Of a DNA stretch of 64,000 nucleotides, positions 52,201 to 61,459 are shown piece by piece (position 1 is the stretch's first letter; every line of letters starts with the position of its first letter). The stretch lies in NCBI RefSeq assembly GCF_047495875.1, contig NC_092466.1, positions 10,164,561-10,228,560 of the forward strand, read 5' to 3'. Both the position numbers and the translations under genes were made by a program. The notes beneath the pieces were generated by a model. That model did no database searches. It was not told the DNA's origin and saw only the letters and a program-made list of their open reading frames with translations. The DNA is from Pithys albifrons albifrons (lineage: Eukaryota; Chordata; Aves; Passeriformes; Thamnophilidae).

Positions 52201-55200
52201 CTGTTAATATCACTATTTTTAAATAATAGGCACTCTTGTAGTGATGTTCTGAGTGTTTCAGGTGCTTAACAAGTTTATCTTGTTTACCTCTAGCTGCTAA
52301 CAAGTCCTGTGCTGTGATGTCTACCCACATTGTTGCCTGTTTACTGCTGTACAGACACAGGCAGGTAAGGCATCTGTGCTGCTTAAATAGTCAGACATTA
52401 TTTTGGCCCTGTTAACTTAAAAAGCCCCAAAAGAGTGCATTTTACTTTTGCATGATACTGAAAAGAAGAAAGATGCATTTAAATTAAGTGGATTTGAGGT
52501 AGTCTGAGTGCAAATATTTTATTCAGCAGTGGGTGCTTGAGAACAAGCCATTATTGATGGGATGATAATAAATGCTCATATGGAAATAGTTCTTTGTAAT
52601 TAAAAAAAACAATATACTTTTTTTAAGAATACATGGGTCTGATTTATTGCTTTAAGATTGTTTTTTAGATCTCAAAACATATTCACTGTTGAATACACTA
52701 CAGACTCTTACATTAATTTTGAATTAGCTTTGCTCTTCCTCGGTACTAAAATATTGTATCACAAAGGCAGAAGGATATGACTCTTTAACTGAAATCTGTG
52801 CATGGGGCTTGGAAGAATTTTTTTGTCTCCTGTAAGTGTGTTTTGCATTTTTTCCAAAAATCTTTCTTCCTCTAGTCTGAAGCATGCATTGCACATAAAT
52901 TGAGAACAAATTGAAAAATATCAATCTGATATGTAGTCTTGCTTGTTCAGGAAGTATCACCATTCCTATCAGTGCAGTCTTTCCAATTTCCTGAAATAAT
53001 GGAATCAAAGAAGCATTTTACAATGTGATCTGAAGCCATCGTGACAGAAACAAGAAAATGAAGTGCTTGAGTAAAGGCTTTTCTTCATGTTCCAAATCAA
53101 TGGAACAATTCTGTTGATTGCAATACTCCCAGATAATTCATCATTTACTTTATAGCATAGGTAATGGAAATACAATTTCTCTGACATGTTCTTGAAAAGA
53201 ACTCAGGTCTCTGCAGACTGTGAAATAAAGCCAGAAGCGAACAAAAATCTTGCATTGCCCAAGGGTTGCATAGCTTTAAAATATAAGGGCATGTAATTCA
53301 AAACAGGTGGACTACTTCAGTAAAATCTCAGTGAAAATCAGTTTTTCTGTTATGTCTGCTATGCTTTGGGTTATTAAAAGTTAGTGTATAGTTTATGTGT
53401 TTGCTGTGTGGTTCACAGAAAGACTCCTGTGCAGAGCAGTAGTTTCACTGTGTGATTCTGTTTTTATTTCTAGGGAACTGATCTCTCCAGGTTGGTAGAA
53501 GATTTCTTCTCCATGAAGGAGGAGGTCTTGGCCCGTGACTTTGACTTGGGATTTTCAGGGAACTCAGATGATGTTGTCATGCATGCCATCCACTTGTTGG
53601 GGAACTGTGTAAATATCACAAACACTAGCAGAAACAATGAGTTCTTCGTCACTCCCAGCATAACGATACCTGCTGTCTTTGAACTCAACTTCTACAGCAA
53701 TGGAATACTTCATGTGTTCATTAAAGAGGCTGTTATTGGTATGTTTTGGGGTTTACCAAGGAAAGACTTTGTTGTAACCCGTGAATTCAAAGTATCTGCA
53801 CAAAAAACCTCATCAGATTTTCATGTTCTTTACTTTTTTTTCTTCTCCTTGCTTCAGCCCATGTTTGCCCTAACAAGCCATTTTAAAGTAAAAACTTCCA
53901 TTTTGTTTTGTGAAAAGTTTCCACTTTTTTCCCCTCATCCTTCATTTTTCTTGGAAGTATTTGTGTATTGGTCACTGCCATAGGCAGGACACTGTCAGAG
54001 TTCTGAGCCAACGTGGCAAAACCTGTGCATTGATGAGCAGCGTTTTAATGAGGTTCTGGGTTGATCTGATACTACTGGACACAAAATAGTCGAGAATTCT
54101 GTCTTTATTCTTGACTTGAATGTGTCATATTTGGCTGCTTTTAGGCCTAGAAATAGACAAAACAAAAGTTTGATGTTTCCTTTGCTTATAAAACTCTTGG
54201 GAAATTGAATTTTACTTCTGTTTCTGCTCTAGCCTGCAGCCTTCATGCGGTTCAGAGTAGGAGATGCAGAAATGGTACCAATAGTGCTTCTCCCAGTTTG
54301 ATTAGTCAAGAACACCTGGTCCGGAAAGCTGCCAGCCTGTGTTACTTGCTTTCTAATGAATTTACAGTATCCTTGGTAAGTAACTGCATTAATTCTCCAG
54401 GTGTCAAATTTGTGTTCTGCTTTTTACTTTTAAATTAGCTGATGCTTTTTCCAAGTGTCACAGTTCTGATCTGTTCATGGTCGTGGTATTGAGGGTTACA
54501 CGCTGAGTGCCAGCTCCTTGTCGTGCCAGTGCTGCAGTGGGTGGTGCTGGGCTGAGCCTGCAGCTTGGCCTTTCCTGAGAAAGAAAAGCTGCTCTCTCAG
54601 CTTCCCACAACTCGAGGTGGCCTTCTTAGTGCCCCCTAGCAGATTTGTCACTGACATCATTAGACCATCACAGCTGTTTTTGCATCTGCCTAAACTTGTT
54701 TTTTAACCTAAACAAAGACAAGGCTTTGAGAGTACCTAGCTCCTGTGAGTTTGCATAGATGATTGAAATTATGTTGGGGACTAAGGCTCCTTATTCTAAA
54801 GATATTCCTTATTTGCATAGGAGTGCAACAGTCACAGTGTGCCACACCTAGTACTTAGTGGCAATTTTAAACATGGCCTAAATTCAGTTTTTGTTGTGTT
54901 ACAAAACACTGAAGAGAGCTGATGTTATCTCAGTTTTTCAGAGGCTGTGTACTTTGAACTTTTAAGTTCTAGGGTTTTTTCCTCATGTGTAGAAGTTACT
55001 TAAAGTTCTAGAGATTTTGAATTAGTTCTTAAATTTGTACTCATTTTATTTGACTTGTGCCTTTTTTACTGAAGCAGAAGCCAAATCTGCTGGTTTTGTC
55101 TGGGCAGTAATGTTAGGTCAAATGGGGTTCTTTAGTAATATTATACTTTTGCTTTCAGAGTTAATAATTGTTTGTTATCACGAAGAAAATATTTCCTGCA

Positions 55201-58200
55201 TGATTATAAACAGTGTAAAAGAGGTTGGCTTTTTTTTATTCAGTTTCAAAACACAAGGGAATTTCTTAAAAGTGTACTTTTCTTTAAATTCCAAATAAAT
55301 CACTGTTTGAGTCTCAATAACTTTAGTTTTATGATGGTCTTATTCCAGAATTGTTTACAAACAAAAATTCGGGTAGAGGTGATTAAAAGGGGAGAATATT
55401 TATTGTGGCTTTCTACCAGTGGTAATGCATTTCTTAAAAAGTCTTGGACATGTTTTAAAGATCTTATTTCACTGTGATTATTTTAATGTCTGCCAGGATA
55501 AACATAGGAGGAGTGCTTTGGGATTATGCTGATAAAAGTTTAACAACTTGTGTGAAAGGAATAATACTGCTGTATCTAAAACTGAACAGGAAATGGTGTT
55601 GCTATAATGGGGATAATGGCTGTGGTTTTTACATTGCATTTCTTTCATGTTGTGCAGCCCTGCCAGGTGATCTATCAAGTCTGCCATGAGTCTGTGGAAA
55701 GGCTGATACAATATGGCATTCTTCTGGTGGCCGAGGTAAAGTGGTAGAGATACTGTACAAGCAGTACACTATATGATTGGTAGTTTATGCTTCTTAGTTG
55801 TGAGACTTGTTCTAAATGCAGGTTGTTAATGAAAGCTTGTAACAACACGTCCAGGAGTGAGACTACTTTGTTCCTCTGTCTGTAAGCGTCAGACATTTGG
55901 GCTTGACGACTCTGTAATTTTGTTGTACCAATAAGCCTGCTAAGGTAGACACACATTTTTGTACTGTCCTGTGAAATTGGAATTTAATTTAATATTGGAG
56001 CTCTTTCAGTTGTAGTGTAGCTGCATGGATGTTTATGTTCTGATCTACAGGAATCAGGAGTCCAGATCTTTTGTCATTCTTCTATTCCTTTGCTTTGATC
56101 TTGGACGTACTGTAAAACCTCCTCAGCTGGCACAGGTTGCAGTTTCAGGGCTGTAGGGGAGTCACTGTGTGGTGCCATCTGCCAGAGGTATATACTGTAA
56201 AGAAAACCTCAGGAGCAGAGGTAGCTGATTCAGCATATCTTTGCTTCTCAGACATTTTGTGCACTGTAAACAAACCTTGGCACCCAGCAGGAATCAAGAA
56301 AATGCAAAGAGCATCAGGAAAAGGAGTTACATATTTTGTTGCTTTCTACTTGCAGCTCTTCAGTCTCAAAGAGCTGCTTTTGGTGTATTTGTTAATGGCC
56401 ACTGCTTCACTGTAATCACACTGCGTAACTTTCATAGAATCATAGAATCGATTGGGTTGGAAAAGACCTCCGAGATCAACAAGTCCAACCCTTGGTCCAA
56501 CTCCAGTCCCTTTACCAGATCATGGCACTCAGTGCCACGTCCAATCTCAGTTTAAAAGCCTCCAGGGATGGGGAATCCACCCCCTCTCTGGACAGGCCAT
56601 TCCAGTGCCTGAGCACTCTCTCTGGAAAGAATTTTTTTCTGATACATACTTCCATTTTTAATATTTGTTACCATAGGTATCATTTACTTGATATACTTGA
56701 ATATTAAACATTCTCCTTCTTTGGAATTACTGCTGCTTTCTTTTTACCTAACTACTCATGTGTCGTCATGCATTAGATTAATCAGAAAACCAATGCTAAT
56801 CAGAATATTAGGAAGAAACCTGTGTTCCATACCTGGGGACAGATGAGGAAAATATGTGTGGACAGCAGTAGATATGCCCAAGCTGCATATCTCAAGCATG
56901 AAATTGGCCCTGAGGGTTCTTCTATAAGTTTTGGTTGTTGAGTCTGATACTTTGCTCTTTATAGCTGTGTTACCTATTAGGCAGTATAGAAATAGTAGTA
57001 TAGAAATACTTGTCTGTGATGTCTGAAACAAACCACCAGTGCAACGTTTGATTGCTGAAAAATGAGATATATTCCATCATTAAAATTTCTAAACTTGGAA
57101 AACCTTTGCACCTGCTTTTAAAATGTTAAAAAATTGCATAATCAGTGCTAACAGTGTAAGTATGGTTGTTCCAGGACTTCAGAGAGGTTGGCAATGCTTG
57201 TAGGGTTTTCACAGCCTGTTCTTTAAGAAAGGTGGATAGCTTCTGTCCCTTGTAATGATTTCAGTTTACTGCTGACATTAACAATCAATTTCCCATTAAA
57301 TTGAGCCTGATTGATCCCTTTTTTTAAAAAAAAAGTCTTTTCCTATCATTCTAGTGTTTACTTCAAAAACTAGAAAATAATCCTAACACATAGTGATCTC
57401 TTTGGTACATCCTTAAAGTTGTTTTATGACCTTTGCATTATTTAAAATAGAATATTTTATCAGACATTGGAAGGATGTCATTCTTCTTTTGCTACAGAGG
57501 CCTTTTTCTTTCTCATGAATATTACGACAGTAATCACATGAACAAGGTGTCTGTTTATCTATTTAGTTCTAATCCTTCCTGATTTCCATTTCTACATGGA
57601 ATAAAGATATAGGGTATTTTCTTATTGACTTAGCAATGCTGATCTTTGAAAAAAAATCTTCCTATTCTGCTGCTTTAAGCAAAACAGATAATGTTGAGTG
57701 ATTGACACTAAGGCTTCCCTCATTCTTCTGAGTGTGTGTTTAATATCTCTAAAACTCATTTCTAAAGATGCATTGTTGAAATTGAATGTTGCATCAGACT
57801 TTTCCTTGGTCAGGTGGAGTATTTCTGTTGAACCTCATTTACTGTAGACCTGAACCTCTGACACATGTGCATCAATGTAATCAAGTTTTAAATAATTTGT
57901 GCCCTTCTTGATTAAAACTGGCTCATTCTGTTCCAACCCATATTTCACTTGAGGAGAAATGCAAGAAAAGCATCATGAGAGGCAATAAGTTACTACTTCC
58001 AAACAGCAACTTGTAGCATTCTGTGTTGAATTTTAAACTATTGCAATACAATTACACAGCATTTACTACTCTGTCTTTAAGGCAACTGCAGTACAGAGGT
58101 TGGCAACACCACAGCCAACCTCAACTGCCTATCCTAACACAGTTGAAAACACTTTCTTGGCAGGTGCTACTGAATGGCCTCTGGTAGGAAGAATCAGCAA

Positions 58201-60997
58201 TGTTAGCAAAGATTTTAACTTTTATTTGACAGTGAAACTAAAGAAAAATCAGGTTTTTTCACCAAATGTCTTTTCTCAGTGCTGTCTATAATTGAGTCTC
58301 ACTTGCTTCCATTAAATATTGGTTAACAAAAGACTGATTAAGTCAGATGTTATAAAATAAACCTTCTTGCTTGCCTGGATTTGGACTTTTTGCCTAATTA
58401 CCACCTTGCCTTTCAAATTTAAGCAGGATGATCAGGAGGATGTTAGCCCCAGTCTTACAGAACAACAATGGAATAAAAAACTCCCTGAGCCATTGTCTTG
58501 GAGAAGTGACGAGGAAGATGAAGACAGTGATTTTGGAGAAGAGCAGAGGGATTGCTACCTGAAGGTAATATTTCTCTAAGGCTAATGACGTTGAGTTCTT
58601 GTGAGAGATGCAAACTACTTTGCTTGTTCATAATGGGTAATCGTAGGGATTTTTTGGTTGGTTATTTGGTTGGTTTTGTTTGTTCAGTTTTTTGTTTATT
58701 TGGGGGTTTTATTACTATTATTTTGTTGTTGGCTTGCAGTGTTAGTCTGTAGTACAGTCTAACTGTACAGTCAGTAAAATACCATTCTCTCCTCTCCACG
58801 AGATAAACAACTGAAGAAACATCAAATAATCTTTTAGGGAGGTAGAAGAGCAATGAGTAAAGTCATGAAAACTGATAAATACTCAAGTAGCTTAGTTTTA
58901 TTCTTTACTGACCACATGCACTCTCTAAGTGGCACATTGAGCTCGTATTTATATTCAGCCTATGTTTCACTTCATAGATTGCTCATGTTCATTTTAGGTA
59001 CATTACCAGTTTTGTCACAGAGCTGACACACTCTTTAGGATATCTACTTAACAATTGAAAACAGCTCTCCATCCCTATGAATGTATGTCAAGCCTTCTGT
59101 TGGCTGCAGAACAGTATGATGCCTTTAATTTTATCTTGGAAAAATAGTAAAACCCTGGTGGAGAAAAAATAGCACTGATCTGTTATGTGCAGTGCCTGTT
59201 TTGTCCCTTGTGGTAAACTGTTTTTTTGCTGTGCTTCCACAATGTGCTGTGCCCTCATGCTCCTTTTTGTACAGAGAATTGTTTTGGCTGCCATTTTGCC
59301 ATGTTCTGTCTTGCAGGTCATTTCTTGTTTCTACTGGTCTCTGTCACTGAACTTTTTGTTGCCTTTCCTTAGGTGAGCCAATCTCAAGAGCACCAGCAGT
59401 ACATCACTTTCCTGCAGAGGTTATTGGGACCTTTACTGGAAGCATATAGCTCTGCTGTCATCTTTGTGCACAATTTTAGTGGTCCCGTTTTAGAATCTGA
59501 ATACATTCAAAAGCTGCACAGACACTTAATAAGCAGGACGGAGAGGAATGTTGCTGTATATGGTATGTTAAACTGGGTTTGGAACTGGATTTGATGAATT
59601 CTGTTTTTCTTACCACAAGGTAGCCCAAATTGAATTGCAGTTTGTTTAGCCCTGCGTTTTCTTTCTTGCAGCTGAGAGTGCTACCTACAGTCATGTGAAA
59701 AATGCAGTGAAAGTCTTCAAGGAAATTGGGGTAAGTGTTCAGAGCTCAAATCTGGTGACTCTTAAGTTTCATTTTAATAATGAGCACAATTTCGACATTT
59801 TAAAATATCTTTTTCGTGTCAGTTTAGAATCTGAGAATGTATGTGTGGAAATGTGTGGATTTTGAGCATTTTGGTTTCCTTTAAGCTCAGGGCTGTAAAA
59901 GAAAGAGCACAAGCTGCAGAAAAGGGCACTGCTTGGCCCTGGAAGACCTGTCTCGGTGTCTAAGTGACCAGAAATTTTTACTCACAGCAAATGAAGTTTC
60001 TTTGCCCTACTCTCTGTCCCTTTTGGACAATATTAAAAGGCTGAGATCATGTTCTGTGCTTAGTAACAGCTAAATCTAATTTTGAAGATGACTTAAAAGA
60101 AGTATTAGTTACTGAATTTTGGCTTAGCAGTGATTGATGCTCCAGCAGGATCATCCTTATAGACCTCCAGTATCCACCATGAGAATACAGGTGTTCTTTA
60201 AAATTCCATTTTGCACATTACCAGTAGCAATTTGAATTTTAAATTGCCTATCTAGATTTTGAAAGTGAAGCATTTTTCTTTCATCAGAACAACATGGCTT
60301 CCTGAATTCCAGATAGGATTTAGCATTATAGTTTTGAAAGCATCATCATTTAGGCAAAATTTTGCTAGATATGTGATTTGAAGCCTTTGTGCTAAAATTC
60401 TGATATATTAAATAATCCAACAATAGTTGGGCCATAGTAAAGGTGTCTTCCTATAGATAGATATAAGAGCTGAGAAGAAAGCGTGTACCAAATCCATCAT
60501 TTCCCAACAGCAGGATAAACTAGAAAAAGTGGAACTAGATAGCATCTGGTGAGCATCTACTTAGGTCATAGCAGCTGAACTCTTTTTTTTTTTTTTCAAA
60601 GTGCTCATACTTTGAATTCAGATGCCTTTTTGTTTGAGTGTTTTCCTCTCACTGTTAAGGGTTTATCATGCACTGTACTTAGTTGTCAGATTCTCTTTCT
60701 ATACCATTGAACACTTAGTGAATTTTAACACCTAAAGGCATTGCCATAAGCCTTCAAGAAAGGAAAAAAAAATCTTGTAAATGAAGGAAAACTTGGTATA
60801 GACTGTTGAATTTTTAATCACAGAAGAAAGGAGATGCCTTTGACACAGTGATAGTTACATATGTTCATGCTGTGCTTTAGGTTTTCAAGCAGACAAAGCA
60901 AAGAAAAGACACCATTTTGGAACTGGGCACGACATTCCTACCTCAGCGCAACAGGCAAAAACTGCTGGAATTCGTCATGAGCTTCATGGTATTATAG
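34133..60997 (+). CDS. GPAM: GPAM: glycerol-3-phosphate acyltransferase 1, mitochondrial (20 coding exons, whole gene)
   Basis: GPAM transfers an acyl chain from acyl-CoA to sn-glycerol-3-phosphate, giving lysophosphatidic acid. This is the first committed step of triacylglycerol and phospholipid synthesis, at the outer mitochondrial membrane. Splicing the 20 exons listed below gives 2490 nt, or 829 residues plus stop, against 828 in human as I recall. Acyltransferase motifs: HKSHID with His231 and Asp236 (HX4D); GNNLNIPIF at 257-265; GGFFIRR at 273-279; [11 protein letters not shown] at 314-324; and [10 protein letters not shown] at 350-359. Two hydrophobic segments near 472-495 and 576-593 match the known membrane spans. 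An acidic stretch, about 689-702, is typical of the family. The start ATG has G at -3 and +4. No frameshift or stop interrupts the gene. Lys232 stands where mammals have Arg, a conservative change beside the catalytic His. Confidence 0.97.
36101..36132. repeat. GT dinucleotide microsatellite in intron 2
   Basis: Sixteen GT-type units with one A interruption end 87 nt before the exon 3 acceptor. TG-rich tracts near acceptors can bind CELF or TDP-43 type proteins. That is family knowledge, not shown here. Confidence 0.9.
36220..36342 (+). CDS. GPAM: GPAM exon 3 (residues 35-75)
   Basis: This exon has 41 codons in phase 0 at both ends, acceptor TTGTGCAG and donor GTAAGC. It encodes the conserved [18 protein letters not shown] block and a CCYVCTPQS motif. 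The last residue is Arg75 (CGG), where mammals have Trp (TGG), a single-base difference directly at the donor. A 2.7-kb intron follows with nothing recognisable in it. Confidence 0.95.
38982..39005. repeat. Exact 12-bp tandem duplication in intron 3
   Basis: ATGAATGTTACG occurs twice head to tail, ending 58 nt before the exon 4 coding sequence. It lies in the usual branch-point neighbourhood. Confidence 0.9.
39064..39137 (+). CDS. GPAM: GPAM exon 4 (residues 76-100)
   Basis: Encodes [20 protein letters not shown] and ETHT, and ends in a split Arg codon (AG|G) at a GTAATT donor. The length is 74 nt. A 2.86-kb intron follows without recognisable elements. Confidence 0.95.
41995..42108 (+). CDS. 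GPAM: GPAM exon 5 (residues 100-138)
   Basis: The acceptor TTTTTGTAG precedes a G that completes Arg100. The exon then encodes [20 protein letters not shown] and the following [17 protein letters not shown], ending in another split Arg codon at GTAAGA. The frame upstream of the acceptor is open by chance and is not called coding. Confidence 0.95.
43315..43464 (+). CDS. GPAM: GPAM exon 6 (residues 138-188)
   Basis: Completes Arg138, then runs [20 protein letters not shown] and a lysine-rich [16 protein letters not shown] segment. It ends in split Arg188 at GTAAGA. Its first third is the least conserved part of the protein and seems one residue longer than in human. An 0.83-kb intron follows. 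Confidence 0.95.
44297..44393 (+). CDS. GPAM: GPAM exon 7 (residues 188-220)
   Basis: Encodes [20 protein letters not shown] and [12 protein letters not shown], ending in phase 0 at GTAAGG. It leads directly into the acyltransferase domain. A 0.98-kb intron follows. Confidence 0.95.
45369..45505 (+). CDS. GPAM: GPAM exon 8 (residues 221-266, catalytic HX4D motif)
   Basis: A long pyrimidine tract ends in CATCATAG. The exon opens with an in-frame ATG (Met221), where I recall Thr in mammals. It encodes [20 protein letters not shown], holding catalytic His231 and Asp236, then the second motif GNNLNIPIF. It ends in a split Ser codon at GTAATA. A 1.27-kb intron follows. Confidence 0.96.
46652..46698. 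repeat. Tandem duplication, 26-bp period, in intron 8
   Basis: TTTAGTCTGTGAGAATTTTCAG at 46652-46673 is repeated with one base missing at 46678-46698. It lies about 80 nt before the exon 9 acceptor. Confidence 0.85.
46776..46875 (+). CDS. GPAM: GPAM exon 9 (residues 266-299)
   Basis: Completes Ser266 and encodes [20 protein letters not shown] and [13 protein letters not shown]. The GGFFIRR block is implicated in glycerol-3-phosphate binding in this family. It ends in phase 0 at GTATGT. A 0.69-kb intron follows. Confidence 0.95.
47561..47773 (+). CDS. GPAM: GPAM exon 10 (residues 300-370, motifs III and IV)
   Basis: 71 codons, phase 0 at both ends, acceptor TTGTATTCAG, donor CTG|GTAAGA. It carries [11 protein letters not shown] (314-324) and [10 protein letters not shown] (350-359), the conserved substrate-binding and catalytic blocks, and ends HYNSEQL. 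The reading frame stays open for 62 codons past the donor. A second donor, GAG|GTATGG, lies after exactly 53 in-frame codons (see findings). Confidence 0.96.
48170..48283 (+). CDS. GPAM: GPAM exon 11 (residues 371-408)
   Basis: Encodes [20 protein letters not shown] and [18 protein letters not shown], phase 0 at both ends, with acceptor GTTTTCTAG and donor GTAAGT. A 2-kb intron follows without recognisable elements. Confidence 0.95.
50272..50357 (+). CDS. GPAM: GPAM exon 12 (residues 409-437)
   Basis: Encodes [20 protein letters not shown] and LLPAILPS, ending in split Arg437 at GTAGAG, a somewhat weak donor. A 1.02-kb intron follows, ending in a 21-bp tandem repeat. Confidence 0.94.
51283..51357. 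repeat. 21-bp tandem repeat just before the exon 13 acceptor
   Basis: ATCAAAATCTAAATGTCATAA at 51283-51303 is followed by a near-identical copy at 51304-51324, a truncated piece at 51325-51336 and a third copy at 51337-51357. The array ends 24 nt before the splice acceptor, so it probably contains the branch-point region. Confidence 0.9.
51382..51497 (+). CDS. GPAM: GPAM exon 13 (residues 437-476)
   Basis: Completes Arg437, then a variable acidic stretch [20 protein letters not shown], and [14 protein letters not shown], the approach to the first membrane segment. It ends after the first base of Thr476 at GTAAGT. A CR1 fragment begins 26 nt beyond the exon end. Confidence 0.95.
51523..51626 (-). 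mobile_element. CR1 LINE 3' fragment in intron 13
   Basis: The plus strand starts with AGAATCATAGAATGGTTTGG, the reverse complement of the CR1 tail, followed by CCATGGGCAGGGACACCTTTC and CACTAGATCAGGTTG-like text. The element is therefore inserted in minus orientation. It is about 100 bp and noncoding. Confidence 0.9.
52294..52364 (+). CDS. GPAM: GPAM exon 14 (residues 476-499, first membrane segment)
   Basis: Completes Thr476 and encodes [20 protein letters not shown] then HRQ, phase 0, donor GTAAGG. The hydrophobic run with a positive end corresponds to the first outer-membrane helix. A 1.1-kb intron follows. Confidence 0.95.
53474..53738 (+). CDS. GPAM: GPAM exon 15 (residues 500-588)
   Basis: This is the longest coding exon, 265 nt. 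It includes [20 protein letters not shown] and the [20 protein letters not shown] block, which begins the second membrane segment. Lys583 in that segment replaces a hydrophobic residue as I recall the human protein. The frame stays open about 82 codons into the intron, but that extension is T-rich and has no second donor I could support. Confidence 0.95.
54233..54375 (+). CDS. GPAM: GPAM exon 16 (residues 588-635)
   Basis: Completes Ala588 and ends the second membrane helix (ACSLHAV). A variable loop follows ([15 protein letters not shown]), then the conserved [20 protein letters not shown]. It ends at phase 0 with donor GTAAGT. The loop is divergent from human but has the same length. A 1.28-kb intron follows. 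Confidence 0.94.
55658..55735 (+). CDS. GPAM: GPAM exon 17 (residues 636-661)
   Basis: Encodes [20 protein letters not shown] and ILLVAE, phase 0 at both ends, donor GTAAAG. A 2.69-kb intron follows that contains a CR1 fragment. Confidence 0.95.
56432..56646 (-). mobile_element. CR1 LINE 3' fragment in intron 17
   Basis: Starts on the plus strand with TCATAGAATCATAGAATCGA, the reverse-complemented CR1 tail. It continues with GGGTTGGAAAAGACCTCCGA, CCAGGGATGGGGAATCCACC and GGCCATTCCAGTGCCTGAGC. About 215 bp, minus orientation. The blocks are well preserved, so this is the youngest-looking of the four CR1 copies. Open frames across it are not genes. Confidence 0.95.
58424..58564 (+). CDS. GPAM: GPAM exon 18 (residues 662-708, acidic segment)
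   Basis: The acceptor region reads TTTAAGCAG|GAT, a NAGNAG pair. Using the first AG adds one codon (Gln662) and gives 141 nt; using the second gives 138 nt. The first form aligns with a His at this position in human, so I chose it. The exon encodes [20 protein letters not shown], then [20 protein letters not shown], and ends CYLK at GTAATA. Confidence 0.93.
59373..59562 (+). CDS. GPAM: GPAM exon 19 (residues 709-772)
   Basis: Encodes [20 protein letters not shown], then [19 protein letters not shown], and ends in ERNVAVY plus the first base of Ala772. Acceptor CCTTAG, donor GTATGT. The following intron is only 109 nt, the shortest in the gene. Confidence 0.95.
59672..59730 (+). CDS. GPAM: GPAM exon 20 (residues 772-791)
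   Basis: Completes Ala772 and encodes [19 protein letters not shown], phase 0, donor GTAAGT. A 1.15-kb intron follows, with a T14 run at 60583-60596. Confidence 0.95.
60881..60997 (+). CDS. GPAM: GPAM exon 21, terminal coding part (residues 792-829 and stop)
   Basis: Acceptor TGTGCTTTAG. Encodes [20 protein letters not shown], then [18 protein letters not shown] and a TAG stop at 60995-60997. The C-terminal length and sequence fit the family, so the gene is complete. Confidence 0.95.
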   Translation, partial: VFKQTKQRKDTILELGTTFLPQRNRQKLLEFVMSFMVL

Positions 60998-61453
60998 ACC
61001 ACACACAGCACCGCTGTCCAGGGACACCAAGACAGGTTTTGAGACTGTGGCAAAGCCTGGGGACACTTGCTAATCCTTCAAAGTGTAAGGTGCCACTGTC
61101 TGGGTAAGGCCTTCTCTGACTTGAACTACTGGAAGACAAGTGCCTTCTTACATATGCATTTATGGGTTTCTTACAGTCCCAGTCCTGTTGTAATACAGCG
61201 ATACTCAGATGACACTTTGGATACAAGTAATTAAAGAAGTTGCAAAAAATAAGATAAATTATTAGAATTAGATGTAAAATGAAGAGTGAAGTTTTATCAG
61301 TGTTATATTTTAAATATACTTCTAAAGACTGTAACGGATGCACAAGTACCCATATTGGTGATCTGTAGCTAACCCTGAGATCTTGAGTTTAGTGGCAACA
61401 CAGCTTATGGCATAAACAAGTAACTTTCATTCCAATTCAGTTTTATTGTTTTA

Positions 61454-61459
61454 AATAAA
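61454..61459 (+). promoter_or_regulatory. GPAM: Proximal poly(A) signal candidate
   Basis: Canonical AATAAA about 457 nt after the stop codon. Use would give a short 3' UTR isoform. Confidence 0.45.

Noticed and set aside
53739..53983. 82-codon read-through after GPAM exon 15
   Set aside because: T-rich intronic sequence gives a Phe-rich peptide. I found no second in-frame donor, and exon 16 joins cleanly from 53738.
56241..56707. Several overlapping open frames on the + strand
   Set aside because: They lie across the reverse-oriented CR1 fragment and its flanks and are not host genes.
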